Origin: CAYRXE01 sp964428205
Lineage (GTDB): Bacteria; Patescibacteriota; Gracilibacteria; Peribacterales; Peribacteraceae
DNA length: 10,132 nt
Direction of reading: 5' to 3'
Assembly: GCA_964428205.1 (NCBI GenBank)
Contig: CAYRXE010000037.1
Span: 1 to 10,132 of the forward strand
The translations under genes were made by a program, and so were the position numbers. The notes under the pieces were generated by a model. It was not told the DNA's origin and did not search any database. It saw only the letters and a program-made list of their open reading frames with translations. Positions 1 through 6,998 of the stretch are shown here, in pieces. Every line of letters begins with the position of its first letter. The stretch's first letter is position 1.

Positions 1-37
1 TACTTGCCAGTTCTTGACTCGCGTTTTAAACATGTTG

Positions 38-65
38 TTTACATATATGGGTTTATCTGTAGCAT
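38..65 (+). promoter_or_regulatory. Possible promoter of the TrmB-sensor gene
   Basis: A -35-like TTTACA (38-43, five of six consensus bases) is followed after 16 bases by TAGCAT (60-65, four of six). Transcription would start near 72, only about 5 bases before the ATG at 77, giving a nearly leaderless message. This matches the spacing at the better promoters at 2310 and 2871. A 13-base inverted repeat, AAACA-TGT-TGTTT, at 28-40 overlaps the -35 and could be an operator. The promoter is weak on its own. Confidence 0.25.
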
Positions 66-76
66 AAGCGGTTGTC

Positions 77-2284
77 ATGGTTCCTCTCCCCACAAGTATC
101 GAGGCAGCGCTTAAGGATGCCGGATTCTCCGGTACCGAGATCATCATCCTTCGTAAATTAATGGAGGAGGAAGGCCTCTCTTTGCGCGAGCTTGCGGCTA
201 AAACCGGCAAGAGCACGGGCGTACTGGATCAGGCTACAAAGAAGCTGATTCGTAAGGACATCATCATGAGGCAGGACTTCAACGGATCTTCGAAGTTTGT
301 ACTCCATTCTATTTCTGCCATTTCGAAATGGATGGCGAAAGACATGCATGAGAAGCGCGAAATGCTTTCGCGAAAATTCCAAAACTTCGAAACGTTCATT
401 GCCACGGTGGAGTTGGATAAGAAGAGACCCGAGATTGATTACTTCGATGGCAAGGAGGGGATCATCAAGGCGTACGAAAAACTTCTCACCTTTGGTCGCA
501 AAGAAATTCTGTATTACAACCCCGTCTTGTGGACGGCCGAAGAAGATCCACTGCGTGATTTTCGCGTGCAGTTCTTTCGCAAGTGTCGAAGTAGCGGCGT
601 GTTCTCCCGCGTGATTGCTCCGAACACTCCACTCGGACGTCGTTACCAATCGCGTGATCCATTTGAGTATCGCAAGACTCTTCTTGTAGATGAGAACGTG
701 CATCCCTTCACTTTTGAGAAAGCGATCGTGAATGGTGTGGTGGCGTGTTTCAACCATGCAGAGGATCGCGCGTGCTTCCTGCGGTTCCCGGAATTTGCCG
801 AACAGGAGCGCCTTGGCTTTGAGCATATTTGGGCTCGGGAAAGCGCAAAACAGCAGTCCGGGCAGGCGCCAGCTTCGTTGCCGGTACAGCCTGTGCAAGA
901 GAAGCCACCACTGACGACAAAAACATTCTCTGCCTTGCGAGAATTCTTCGTGAGTAAGAAAGGCATCGCGAGTGTGGTCGCATTCGCTGTGCTCTCGGGG
1001 CTCATCACCGTTGGTCTCTACATGCGTACGTCCTCCATGAACTTGCAGCGCATGAAAGACAGAGTGGAGGCGATTGCGACGACAGCATCATTCCAATTTG
1101 ATGCGCGTGATCTAGATAAGTTAAGAGTGGAATCAGATTGGAAACGACCGGAGTGGGCGAAAGTGGTGAATCAGCTGAGGGAAATTCGGCAGAGCAATGA
1201 AAATATTCTGTACACGTACATCGTACGCAAACGCGCTGATGATCCTTCGAAAGGAGAATTTGTCGCAGACTCTCACTCGCTCAACCCGTACGCCAATGTG
1301 GATGATGATCCCACAAATGATGTGAATGTTGGAGTCGACAATGATAACGTGATTGATCCGCAAGGGGAGGAGCTTCTTCAATGGCCAGGTCAGAAGTATG
1401 ACTCCATGCCAAAAGAGGCTTTTGAGGCCTACAGTGAGCCAAAAACCACAAGTTCGTTTTACGAGGACCAGTGGGGGCGTGTGCTTTCTGGCTATGCGCC
1501 AATTAAGAATGATCTTGGTCAGACAATTGCCGTGATGGCGGTAGATATGGAGTATGTGCATTTGGGCGAATTTAATGCACAGACATTCAGGCCTATCTTT
1601 TATTTTGTCGGATTCCTGTTCTTATTCCTCCTCATTCGTTTGTTCGCATTTAACAAATCTGTGCGAGAAGAAATAATGGCCTTCCTTAAGACGGTTCGCG
1701 TGCGTTGGTACGTCCCCGTTCTTCTCGTTGCGTTAATATTGTCGATTGTTGGAGTGCGGTACTACTTGTGGTCGCGAGCGGTACATTCAGTGGGGTTGCG
1801 CATGCAGTCCATTGCGGCGACTGCAGCAAAAGATTTTTCAGCTTTGGATTTAAATAGTCTGCGAAGGGCAGAGGATATGAAGACGGAGACGTATCAAGAG
1901 GCGTTTAGATTGTTGAATGAAATTCGTTACGCAAACCCAGAAGTACGTTTTGCTTATATTTTTAGGGAAACTGATCAGCCTGATATGTTCGAGTTCGTGG
2001 TTGATGCAGATTCAAATTTCTTCATACAAGAGATACCTTTTGATGCCAACTTTGATAGTGAGTTAGACGAGGCAGATGAGATAGCTTATCCAGGCAAAGC
2101 GTATGATGTAAGTAATGCACCTGGCTTGCTTTATGCTGTAGAAACAGGGTTGCCAACATATGATTTAGGAGCTGATCAATGGGGCGATTGGATAAGCGGA
2201 GTAGCCCCAATTCGTGACTCCAGCGGAAATTTGATGGGTATTGTCGGAGTAGATTTTGATAAAACGAAAATTAATAAACCGTAA
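77..2284 (+). CDS. Membrane-anchored TrmB-family regulator with two extracellular Cache-like sensor domains
   Basis: The 735-residue protein has a helix-turn-helix of the TrmB type at about residues 8-70 and a TrmB effector region (phospholipase-D-like) at about 118-258, starting around EIDYFDGKEGI. A Pro/Gln-rich linker follows at 259-285. Membrane segments lie at about 296-315, 505-524 and 545-564. They enclose one ectodomain (about 316-500), and a second (565-735) ends the protein outside the cell. Both ectodomains share the patterns D-Q-W-G, GYAPI/GVAPI and a closing V-D-hydrophobic-acid strand with the kinase at 2914, so they look like tandem duplicates of one Cache-like (PDC) sensor. 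Ordinary TrmB proteins end after the effector domain. I infer a one-component regulator that binds DNA while held in the membrane and reads an external ligand; ligand and targets are unknown. The ATG at 77 is the first start after an in-frame TAA at 65; no Shine-Dalgarno is seen. The 3' part, from about 1800, is more AT-rich. Confidence 0.85.
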   Translation: MVPLPTSIEAALKDAGFSGTEIIILRKLMEEEGLSLRELAAKTGKSTGVLDQATKKLIRKDIIMRQDFNGSSKFVLHSISAISKWMAKDMHEKREMLSRKFQNFETFIATVELDKKRPEIDYFDGKEGIIKAYEKLLTFGRKEILYYNPVLWTAEEDPLRDFRVQFFRKCRSSGVFSRVIAPNTPLGRRYQSRDPFEYRKTLLVDENVHPFTFEKAIVNGVVACFNHAEDRACFLRFPEFAEQERLGFEHIWARESAKQQSGQAPASLPVQPVQEKPPLTTKTFSALREFFVSKKGIASVVAFAVLSGLITVGLYMRTSSMNLQRMKDRVEAIATTASFQFDARDLDKLRVESDWKRPEWAKVVNQLREIRQSNENILYTYIVRKRADDPSKGEFVADSHSLNPYANVDDDPTNDVNVGVDNDNVIDPQGEELLQWPGQKYDSMPKEAFEAYSEPKTTSSFYEDQWGRVLSGYAPIKNDLGQTIAVMAVDMEYVHLGEFNAQTFRPIFYFVGFLFLFLLIRLFAFNKSVREEIMAFLKTVRVRWYVPVLLVALILSIVGVRYYLWSRAVHSVGLRMQSIAATAAKDFSALDLNSLRRAEDMKTETYQEAFRLLNEIRYANPEVRFAYIFRETDQPDMFEFVVDADSNFFIQEIPFDANFDSELDEADEIAYPGKAYDVSNAPGLLYAVETGLPTYDLGADQWGDWISGVAPIRDSSGNLMGIVGVDFDKTKINKP

Positions 2285-2309
2285 ATTTTACCTGATGGAT
2301 GGTTAACAT

Positions 2310-2338
2310 TTGACAGCGCGTGTGTGGTGCACTTAACT
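2310..2338 (+). promoter_or_regulatory. Probable promoter of the SET gene
   Basis: A perfect TTGACA (2310-2315) is followed after 17 bases by TTAACT (2333-2338), a poor -10 with three of six matches. Transcription would start near 2345, about 8 bases before the ATG at 2353. The upstream GTG at 2320 would lie inside the promoter spacer, which argues for the later start of the SET protein. Confidence 0.45.
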
Positions 2339-2352
2339 GTACCTTCGTTCTT

Positions 2353-2874
2353 ATGTTGCATAAGCAGTTGCGTATCGGCAGAAGTAAAATACAAGGCAAA
2401 GGCTTATTTGCAGTATCTCAAATCAACAAGCATGAGGTCATTCATGAGATGGAAAGAAATGATTTTCCTAAAGTGCAGATTAAGGAGTTGAAAAGTTGGT
2501 CCCAAAAGAAAATAAATGCTTTTTTGCATTATGCTTTTCAAGGAGGTAAGACCTTTTATTACGGAATGAATAAGAATGATGCTTCATTTTTTATGAATCA
2601 CAGCTGTGATCCTAATTGCTGGTATGACGGAAAAAATCGGATTGTTTCGAGGCGGGTAATAAGCCCTGGGGAAGAGCTTACAATCGATTATGCGATGATA
2701 ATGAGTCCTTTTGGTCTAGAGAGGCCATTTTTATGTTGCTGCGAAGCAAAAAAATGCAGAGGAGAGATATCAAAGTTTGATTGTCTAAATAATGAATTGC
2801 GAAAGAAGTATAAGGGCCATTTCCTGCCGTTTATTGAGGAGAATTTCAAAACCTTCAAAAAAATGATTGATTGA
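2353..2874 (+). CDS. SET-domain protein-lysine methyltransferase with post-SET zinc motif
   Basis: SET proteins transfer a methyl group from S-adenosylmethionine to lysine side chains. From the ATG at 2353 the protein has 173 residues. It begins almost directly with the SET N-terminal motif IQGKGLFA (residues 13-20). The core motif NHSCDPN is at 82-88 and GEELTIDYA at 106-114, which includes the conserved active-site tyrosine (113). A C-x-C-x4-C cluster (128, 130, 135) with the cysteine of NHSC fits the post-SET zinc site. A basic, aromatic tail follows. An in-frame GTG at 2320 would add 11 residues, but it lies inside a likely promoter and adds nothing conserved. SET proteins are best known as eukaryotic histone methyltransferases, with scattered bacterial members. 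The substrate here is unknown; ribosomal or DNA-binding proteins are possible guesses. The gene is AT-rich (18 G/C in the 60 bases from 2521) and sits between two genes sharing a sensor domain. Confidence 0.85.
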   Translation: MLHKQLRIGRSKIQGKGLFAVSQINKHEVIHEMERNDFPKVQIKELKSWSQKKINAFLHYAFQGGKTFYYGMNKNDASFFMNHSCDPNCWYDGKNRIVSRRVISPGEELTIDYAMIMSPFGLERPFLCCCEAKKCRGEISKFDCLNNELRKKYKGHFLPFIEENFKTFKKMID

Positions 2875-2899
2875 GATTTTTACTTAAAAATGGTAGAAT
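2871..2899 (+). promoter_or_regulatory. Promoter of the histidine kinase gene
   Basis: TTGAGA (2871-2876), 17 bases, then TAGAAT (2894-2899), with TGG directly before the -10 (extended -10). Each hexamer matches five of six consensus bases. The -35 overlaps the TGA stop of the SET gene (2872-2874). Transcription would start near 2906, leaving about 8 untranslated bases and no Shine-Dalgarno. This is the best promoter in the window. Confidence 0.7.
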
Positions 2900-2913
2900 A
2901 GTCGTACAAACAG

Positions 2914-4368
2914 ATGAAAAAAATAACTCAAAAATTTAAGGGCATTTTATCTGATTATGAGTATGTGCTCTTTATTGTTCTTGGGGCTGTGTTCATTATT
3001 TCGGTCACATACTCTTTGCTCAACTATACACAGGACCTCTTGAAGCAAAGATTGAAAGATCGCCTTCAGTCAATTGTGGCAACTGCTGCTCTGCAATTTG
3101 ACGGAAGAGAAATTCAGGCCTTGCATGAGCAAGGATTAGAAGCTGTAGGCACTGATTTATATAGAAAGAATATTCTTAAGCTTCAATCAATCAGAGAAGC
3201 TAATCATGACATTCGATATGCTTACATTTTTGCAAAAACTGATGATGTAAACACAGTTGTGTATGTTATTGATGCAGATGCAATTTCAATTGCTCCAGTT
3301 ATTGATTTTAATGAAGATGGAAAAATTGATTCAGACGACGTCAGTGAACCAGGAGAAGAATACGATGTTTCAGAAGTTCCCGTGCTTCAAAATGAAGCCT
3401 TTCAAACTCCTTCGATCGACGAGGAAATGACTGTAGACACTTGGGGGACCTTTTTGTCGGCATACGCGCCAATTTTTCTTCCAGATGGAACTGCTGCGGG
3501 CACTTTAACAATTGATGTGGAGGTGACAGATTACATAAGGATTGTGGGTGCAACCTTCACTCCCTTCATTTTATTCATTGTTGCTCTCTTGCTAACGATT
3601 TTAACTTTGACGCATATTACAGTCCGAATTTGGAAGAAGAGGGTTGAAATTGTTAAGGAACTTGATCGTCAAAAAGACGAACTCCTGGGTCTCGTTAGTC
3701 ATCAGCTGGCAGCACCTGTTTCTGCAATTAAGTGGTACATCGAAATGTTGCTTGATGGAGACCTAGGTGAATTAAAGCCAGAGCAGAAGCAGCAGCTTGA
3801 GACTGTGCAGCTTTCTACCGGCAACCTTTCTGATTTGATTGGAATGATTCTCGATGTGTCTCGCATTCAACTTGGACGCATTAGGATCGATAAACAAGAG
3901 TTGGATCTTAATGTCTTCTTTAAAGAGATTTTGGATGTTGTAACGCCAAAGGCTATTGAGAAGAAGATCGACTTCCAGAAGAACATGCCTGCAACGTTGC
4001 CTATGGCAATGCTTGATAAGCGTTACACACGCATGACCATCGAAAACATGCTTACGAATGCCATTAAATACACGGCCAACGAAGGTAAGGTTCACATTAA
4101 CGTGACGATCACAGACAACGTAATGCGGGTGATGGTAAAGGACACGGGTTGTGGAATCCCTGTTGCTGATCAAAAGAACATCTTCGGTAAGATGTATCGC
4201 GCAAGCAACGTGCGCAACAGCTCAATTGATGGAAATGGTTTCGGTTTGTATATCGCAAAGAGCGCTGTCGAAAGTCAGGGTGGAAAGATGTGGTTCGAAA
4301 GTCAGGAGAACAAGGGGACCACGTTCTACGTTACTTTGCCGCTGCAGGATCAGAGTCCTCAGAAGTAA
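2914..4368 (+). CDS. Membrane sensor histidine kinase with Cache-like ectodomain
   Basis: The 484-residue kinase has a first membrane segment at about 17-36, an extracellular Cache-like domain at about 38-208 and a second membrane segment at about 215-236. A short linker leads to the HisKA domain with phospho-acceptor His263 in the motif VSHQLAAPVS, then an HATPase domain: N-box around ENMLTNAIKYT (377-387), G1 box DTGCGI (410-415), F box near Phe424 and G2 box GNGFGLYIAKS (440-450). All catalytic boxes are intact. There is no HAMP, PAS or receiver domain. The ectodomain holds DFNEDGKIDSDD (131-142), an EF-hand/dockerin-type loop, which suggests calcium binding. It is homologous to the two ectodomains encoded at 77-2284. 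No response regulator gene lies in the window, so the partner is elsewhere. The ectodomain-coding half is AT-rich and the kinase half less so. The 3' end overlaps the opposing ABC ATPase gene by 38 bases. Confidence 0.95.
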   Translation: MKKITQKFKGILSDYEYVLFIVLGAVFIISVTYSLLNYTQDLLKQRLKDRLQSIVATAALQFDGREIQALHEQGLEAVGTDLYRKNILKLQSIREANHDIRYAYIFAKTDDVNTVVYVIDADAISIAPVIDFNEDGKIDSDDVSEPGEEYDVSEVPVLQNEAFQTPSIDEEMTVDTWGTFLSAYAPIFLPDGTAAGTLTIDVEVTDYIRIVGATFTPFILFIVALLLTILTLTHITVRIWKKRVEIVKELDRQKDELLGLVSHQLAAPVSAIKWYIEMLLDGDLGELKPEQKQQLETVQLSTGNLSDLIGMILDVSRIQLGRIRIDKQELDLNVFFKEILDVVTPKAIEKKIDFQKNMPATLPMAMLDKRYTRMTIENMLTNAIKYTANEGKVHINVTITDNVMRVMVKDTGCGIPVADQKNIFGKMYRASNVRNSSIDGNGFGLYIAKSAVESQGGKMWFESQENKGTTFYVTLPLQDQSPQK

Positions 4369-5356
4369 GCTCAAATGAGCGTTGCATGACCGTGCTTAGG
4401 TCGACTTCTTCTACCTGCATGTCTTCCACCGAGAAGTCTCGCAGGATTTGCGTTGTGACTTTTGCAAAAGCAGGGCGAGGGATGGTGAGCTCGAAGTTAA
4501 AGGGATCAATCTCTTGCAAGGAATCCGGCGCTACCAAGCTGCCCAACTCCTGAATCTGTTTTGGTGTTACCGCTTCGGCAAAACGCAGACTCACACGCTT
4601 TTCTGGCTGCGTGAGTTCAATCAGATTTACCAAGGCGTCGTCGTACATCAGGTTACCTTTGTTGATCACAATTACTCTGGAGCAGAGGTTCGAAATATCC
4701 TGCATGTAGTGAGAAGTGAGAAGGACCGTCGTTCCATTTGTGCGCTGGTACTCTCTCAAAAATTCCCAAAGGTTTTTTTGCGAAACGACATCGAGACCAA
4801 TGGTGGGCTCATCCAGGAAGAGCACATGTGGTTTGTGCAGAAGAGAAACAACCAACTCACACTTCATGCGTTCACCCAAAGAGAGTTGGCGCACGGGCCT
4901 TCGAATGACTTCTTGCAGACCAAGAATTTCTACCAAGTGGTCCATGGCCTTTCTCCATTGTGCTTGTTCGAGATCGTACAAATCCCTGTGCAACAAAAAC
5001 GTATCGAGTGCGGGGAGATCCCAAATGAGTTGAGACTTTTGTCCCATCACAAGTGAAATCATTTTTTTGAATTGCTTGAGTCGCTTTGAAGGATCGTAAC
5101 CAAGAACACTCGCGCCGCCGGAGGTTGGCTGCAAAATACCGGAGAGCATTTTGAGAGTGGTCGTCTTGCCTGCACCATTTGGCCCAAGGAATCCCACAAA
5201 TTCTCCAGATTTAATGGAGAATGAAATGGCATTCACTGCCACGCACTCCTTCCATTGCCTGCGGAAGACACTCTTGAGAGTCCCAACCATGCCCGGCTCT
5301 TTTTCGTAGGAGCGGTACACACGCGTCAGCTTGTCGGCAACAATGATGGGTGGCAT
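4331..5356 (-). CDS. ABC transporter ATP-binding protein (COG4586-like exporter)
   Basis: This 341-residue ATPase powers the two permeases encoded just upstream. Walker A is GPNGAGKT (58-65), the Q-loop region is GQKSQL (105-110), the signature LSLGERMKCE (158-167), Walker B VLFLDEPTIGLD (178-189) and the switch histidine His216 in TSHYMQD. The long N-terminal stretch before the core (YRSYEKE..., residues 14-40) and the IWDLPALDTF segment (111-120) are typical, from memory, of the uncharacterised COG4586 class, which pairs with two ABC2_membrane_6-type permeases. A C-terminal extension of about 90 residues follows the nucleotide-binding domain. The ATG lies 3 bases after the stop of permease 2 (TAAgatATG), so translation is probably coupled; no Shine-Dalgarno is seen. 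The substrate is unknown. The stop lies inside the 3' end of the opposing kinase gene. Confidence 0.95.
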   Translation of the reverse strand: MPPIIVADKLTRVYRSYEKEPGMVGTLKSVFRRQWKECVAVNAISFSIKSGEFVGFLGPNGAGKTTTLKMLSGILQPTSGGASVLGYDPSKRLKQFKKMISLVMGQKSQLIWDLPALDTFLLHRDLYDLEQAQWRKAMDHLVEILGLQEVIRRPVRQLSLGERMKCELVVSLLHKPHVLFLDEPTIGLDVVSQKNLWEFLREYQRTNGTTVLLTSHYMQDISNLCSRVIVINKGNLMYDDALVNLIELTQPEKRVSLRFAEAVTPKQIQELGSLVAPDSLQEIDPFNFELTIPRPAFAKVTTQILRDFSVEDMQVEEVDLSTVMQRSFELTSEDSDPAAAK

Positions 5357-5359
5357 ATC

Positions 5360-6139
5360 TTAAGAAGAAGCGGAGGAATACGAGCGTACCATGTTTTTGA
5401 GCAGATACATGGCCCCTACATTCGCTGCTACGGCCATAGCGAGGAGAATCAGAATAGAGAAAGAGCCTTTATACACTTCCAGCGCTACAGAGTAGTGCAG
5501 CACTCCCGCAGAGATGATCATGAGGAGCAGATTGCCCGATCGCAATATGGGAATTGTGCGAGCTCTGTCGAAGTATTCCCAGAGTCCTGCGCTCGGATCC
5601 CATCGACCCCAACGAATAGCTGGGATACAAATACAAAGCACGACACCAATTTCTACCACTGCAGAGATGATGGCGATGAGTATGGCCCAGGCTGCGAGCC
5701 AGGCCGACAGTTGCCATACAAGAATCCCCGCACCTACAAAAATGTGTGGTATGAACCAGACCAGACCCATGTCCTCAAGGAATAATCTCACCACAATCCC
5801 CGGTGGCTGGATGAGCCAGTAATCAAATTGCCCCGTCCACACGCAGCGACCCAAGTGCAACACCACTCCGTGCACAATACTTTGTGCGATTCCCGTCGCG
5901 AGAAGTGTCATTCCCAAAAACACGACGAGTGTGTGGCCATCATTCCCAAAAATATTTTCTCCGCTTGCCTGGTACGCGAGGGCGCCGAACAACACTTGAA
6001 TCGCAATAGTGCACCAGATAGTGAAGACCCACACCACAACGTTCATGCGGTACGCACTCCAACGAGCAATATGCAGCTTGGCTGCCCACAGGAGCAGCTT
6101 CGCTGTCTTTCGCCATTCAGGGATCTTTTTTTTACTCAT
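5360..6139 (-). CDS. ABC-2 type permease, second subunit (COG3694/4587-like)
   Basis: An integral membrane subunit of the exporter. From the ATG at 6139 it has 259 residues and about six hydrophobic segments, with a basic N-terminus (SKKKIPEWRK). The cytoplasmic motif VWTGQFDYWLIQP (residues 100-112 from this start) matches the G-x-hydrophobic-D/S-x-W-L-hydrophobic-x-P pattern of this permease class and is echoed in the partner at LVHEGTLSQWLLRP. The chosen ATG directly follows the partner's stop (TGAtATG), the usual arrangement for coupled translation. An in-frame ATG at 6157 would add six residues and overlap the partner by 17 bases; it cannot be excluded. The C-terminus is Ser-rich (SYSSASS). 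The two permeases probably form the heterodimeric membrane pore. Confidence 0.9.
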   Translation of the reverse strand: MSKKKIPEWRKTAKLLLWAAKLHIARWSAYRMNVVVWVFTIWCTIAIQVLFGALAYQASGENIFGNDGHTLVVFLGMTLLATGIAQSIVHGVVLHLGRCVWTGQFDYWLIQPPGIVVRLFLEDMGLVWFIPHIFVGAGILVWQLSAWLAAWAILIAIISAVVEIGVVLCICIPAIRWGRWDPSAGLWEYFDRARTIPILRSGNLLLMIISAGVLHYSVALEVYKGSFSILILLAMAVAANVGAMYLLKNMVRSYSSASS

Positions 6140-6140
6140 A

Positions 6141-6929
6141 TCAGTTTCCAACGGCATCGAAACGGCGTAAGCCTGCGCCCCAGGTTATTCTTAGCAGTGC
6201 ACCAAGGATGACGATCCAGATGAGCTGCCCGAGTAGTGCTTGTTTCACGTTCTCAAGACCAGGATCAATGATTGCCCGTATAGGTGCCGCAAAGACATAT
6301 TGATACGGTACCCATTCACCTATTTCGCGAAAAATCGATGGCAGTAATTCCACTGGCATCACCATGCCACTGAAGAATCCAAGAATGAGAGATGTACCCG
6401 CAAAAATTCCTTCCACTTCTACAAACCAGAATGACATGAGAGCGATGAGGATATTCACCATGCATGCCACGAGAATTGCTAATGGAATAAGTGCACTCAT
6501 TGCAATCAAGTGCGCCGGTGTCATACCGAGAAAAATTTGTGGGTCAAAAATTACCATCAGTGCACCAACCACAACTGTTGGTAGGGCAAGAGTGACTATG
6601 CGCGAGAGGATGATCGAAGAAATATACGACACAGCAGAACTCGGGCGTAGTAGCCACTGACTCAAGGTCCCCTCATGCACCAGTCTCGAGAGATCCATTT
6701 GGATTTCTGTGTGTGAAAGAATCGCGATAATGGTCACAAAGAAGTAGTACTGTCTCATGGAGCTACTCGTAAATTCGGCCAGCGTGACTCCACTACCCAA
6801 AAGCGATAGCCACACCAGCAGGGGAATGCTCACAGGCAAAATGACCTCAATGACCACCTGGAGCCAAAACTCACGGTGAATCATTTGCTGAGCAAGGAAC
6901 ACCCGTGTTTGACTGAGAGTTGAATGCAT
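6141..6929 (-). CDS. ABC-2 type permease, first subunit (COG4587-like)
   Basis: A 262-residue membrane protein and the first gene of the exporter operon. Hydrophobic segments lie at about 23-43, 59-75, 102-126, 139-168, 172-191 and 231-247. The conserved cytoplasmic motif LVHEGTLSQWLLRP (83-96) and the segment FFSGMVMPVELLP (185-197) followed by VPYQYVFAAPIRAI are typical of ABC-2 exporters of the DUF990/ABC2_membrane_6 kind. The start codon lies 11 bases after a TAGAAT -10 element, so the operon is probably transcribed from its own nearly leaderless promoter. The upstream PDZ gene ends 69 bases away on the same strand, with a long hairpin between. Export substrate unknown. Confidence 0.9.
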   Translation of the reverse strand: MHSTLSQTRVFLAQQMIHREFWLQVVIEVILPVSIPLLVWLSLLGSGVTLAEFTSSSMRQYYFFVTIIAILSHTEIQMDLSRLVHEGTLSQWLLRPSSAVSYISSIILSRIVTLALPTVVVGALMVIFDPQIFLGMTPAHLIAMSALIPLAILVACMVNILIALMSFWFVEVEGIFAGTSLILGFFSGMVMPVELLPSIFREIGEWVPYQYVFAAPIRAIIDPGLENVKQALLGQLIWIVILGALLRITWGAGLRRFDAVGN

Positions 6930-6940
6930 GTCAGTAATGA

Positions 6941-6969
6941 ATTCTACCTTTGGCTGGACCTACCGCCAG
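6941..6969 (-). promoter_or_regulatory. Possible promoter of the ABC exporter operon
   Basis: On the minus strand TAGAAT (6946 down to 6941) is identical to the kinase -10 and ends 11 bases before the ATG. At 17-base spacing the -35 is CTGGCG (6969 to 6964), a poor match that falls inside one arm of the 11-bp hairpin. Either the promoter relies on an activator, or the hairpin sequence doubles as an operator. Confidence 0.4.
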
Positions 6970-6990
6970 GGAATCTGGCGGTAGGTTTTT
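6959..6990 (+). terminator. Strong hairpin plus T-run, read as a plus-strand terminator
   Basis: An 11-base perfect stem, CCTACCGCCAG (6959-6969) and CTGGCGGTAGG (6975-6985), encloses the loop GGAAT and is followed by five T (6986-6990) on the plus strand. That is a textbook intrinsic terminator for plus-strand transcripts. Yet both neighbouring genes are on the minus strand, where the hairpin has no U-run after it. It may end antisense transcripts, fold at the 3' end of the PDZ message, or act as a DNA site. Confidence 0.6.
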
Positions 6991-6998
6991 GATTTCTT

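Noticed and set aside
158..898. A 246-codon open frame on the minus strand opposite the TrmB region
   Set aside because: It is antisense to a well-supported domain-bearing gene, has no recognisable motifs and arises from GC-skewed codon use on the other strand.
2281..2291. Palindrome GTAAA-T-TTTAC at the stop of the TrmB gene as a terminator
   Set aside because: The centre is one base, so no RNA hairpin can form with this stem, and no T-run follows.
2320..2352. Upstream GTG start for the SET gene, adding 11 residues
   Set aside because: It lies within the TTGACA promoter spacer, and the added residues precede the conserved SET start without likeness to the family.
4448..5056. A 202-codon plus-strand frame opposite the ABC ATPase
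   Set aside because: The minus strand encodes all ATPase motifs in order here; this frame is a shadow with no domain signal.
5255..5785. A 176-codon plus-strand frame opposite the ATPase and second permease
   Set aside because: It crosses the junction of two real genes in antisense and its composition (many His, Arg, Gln) is typical of a shadow frame.
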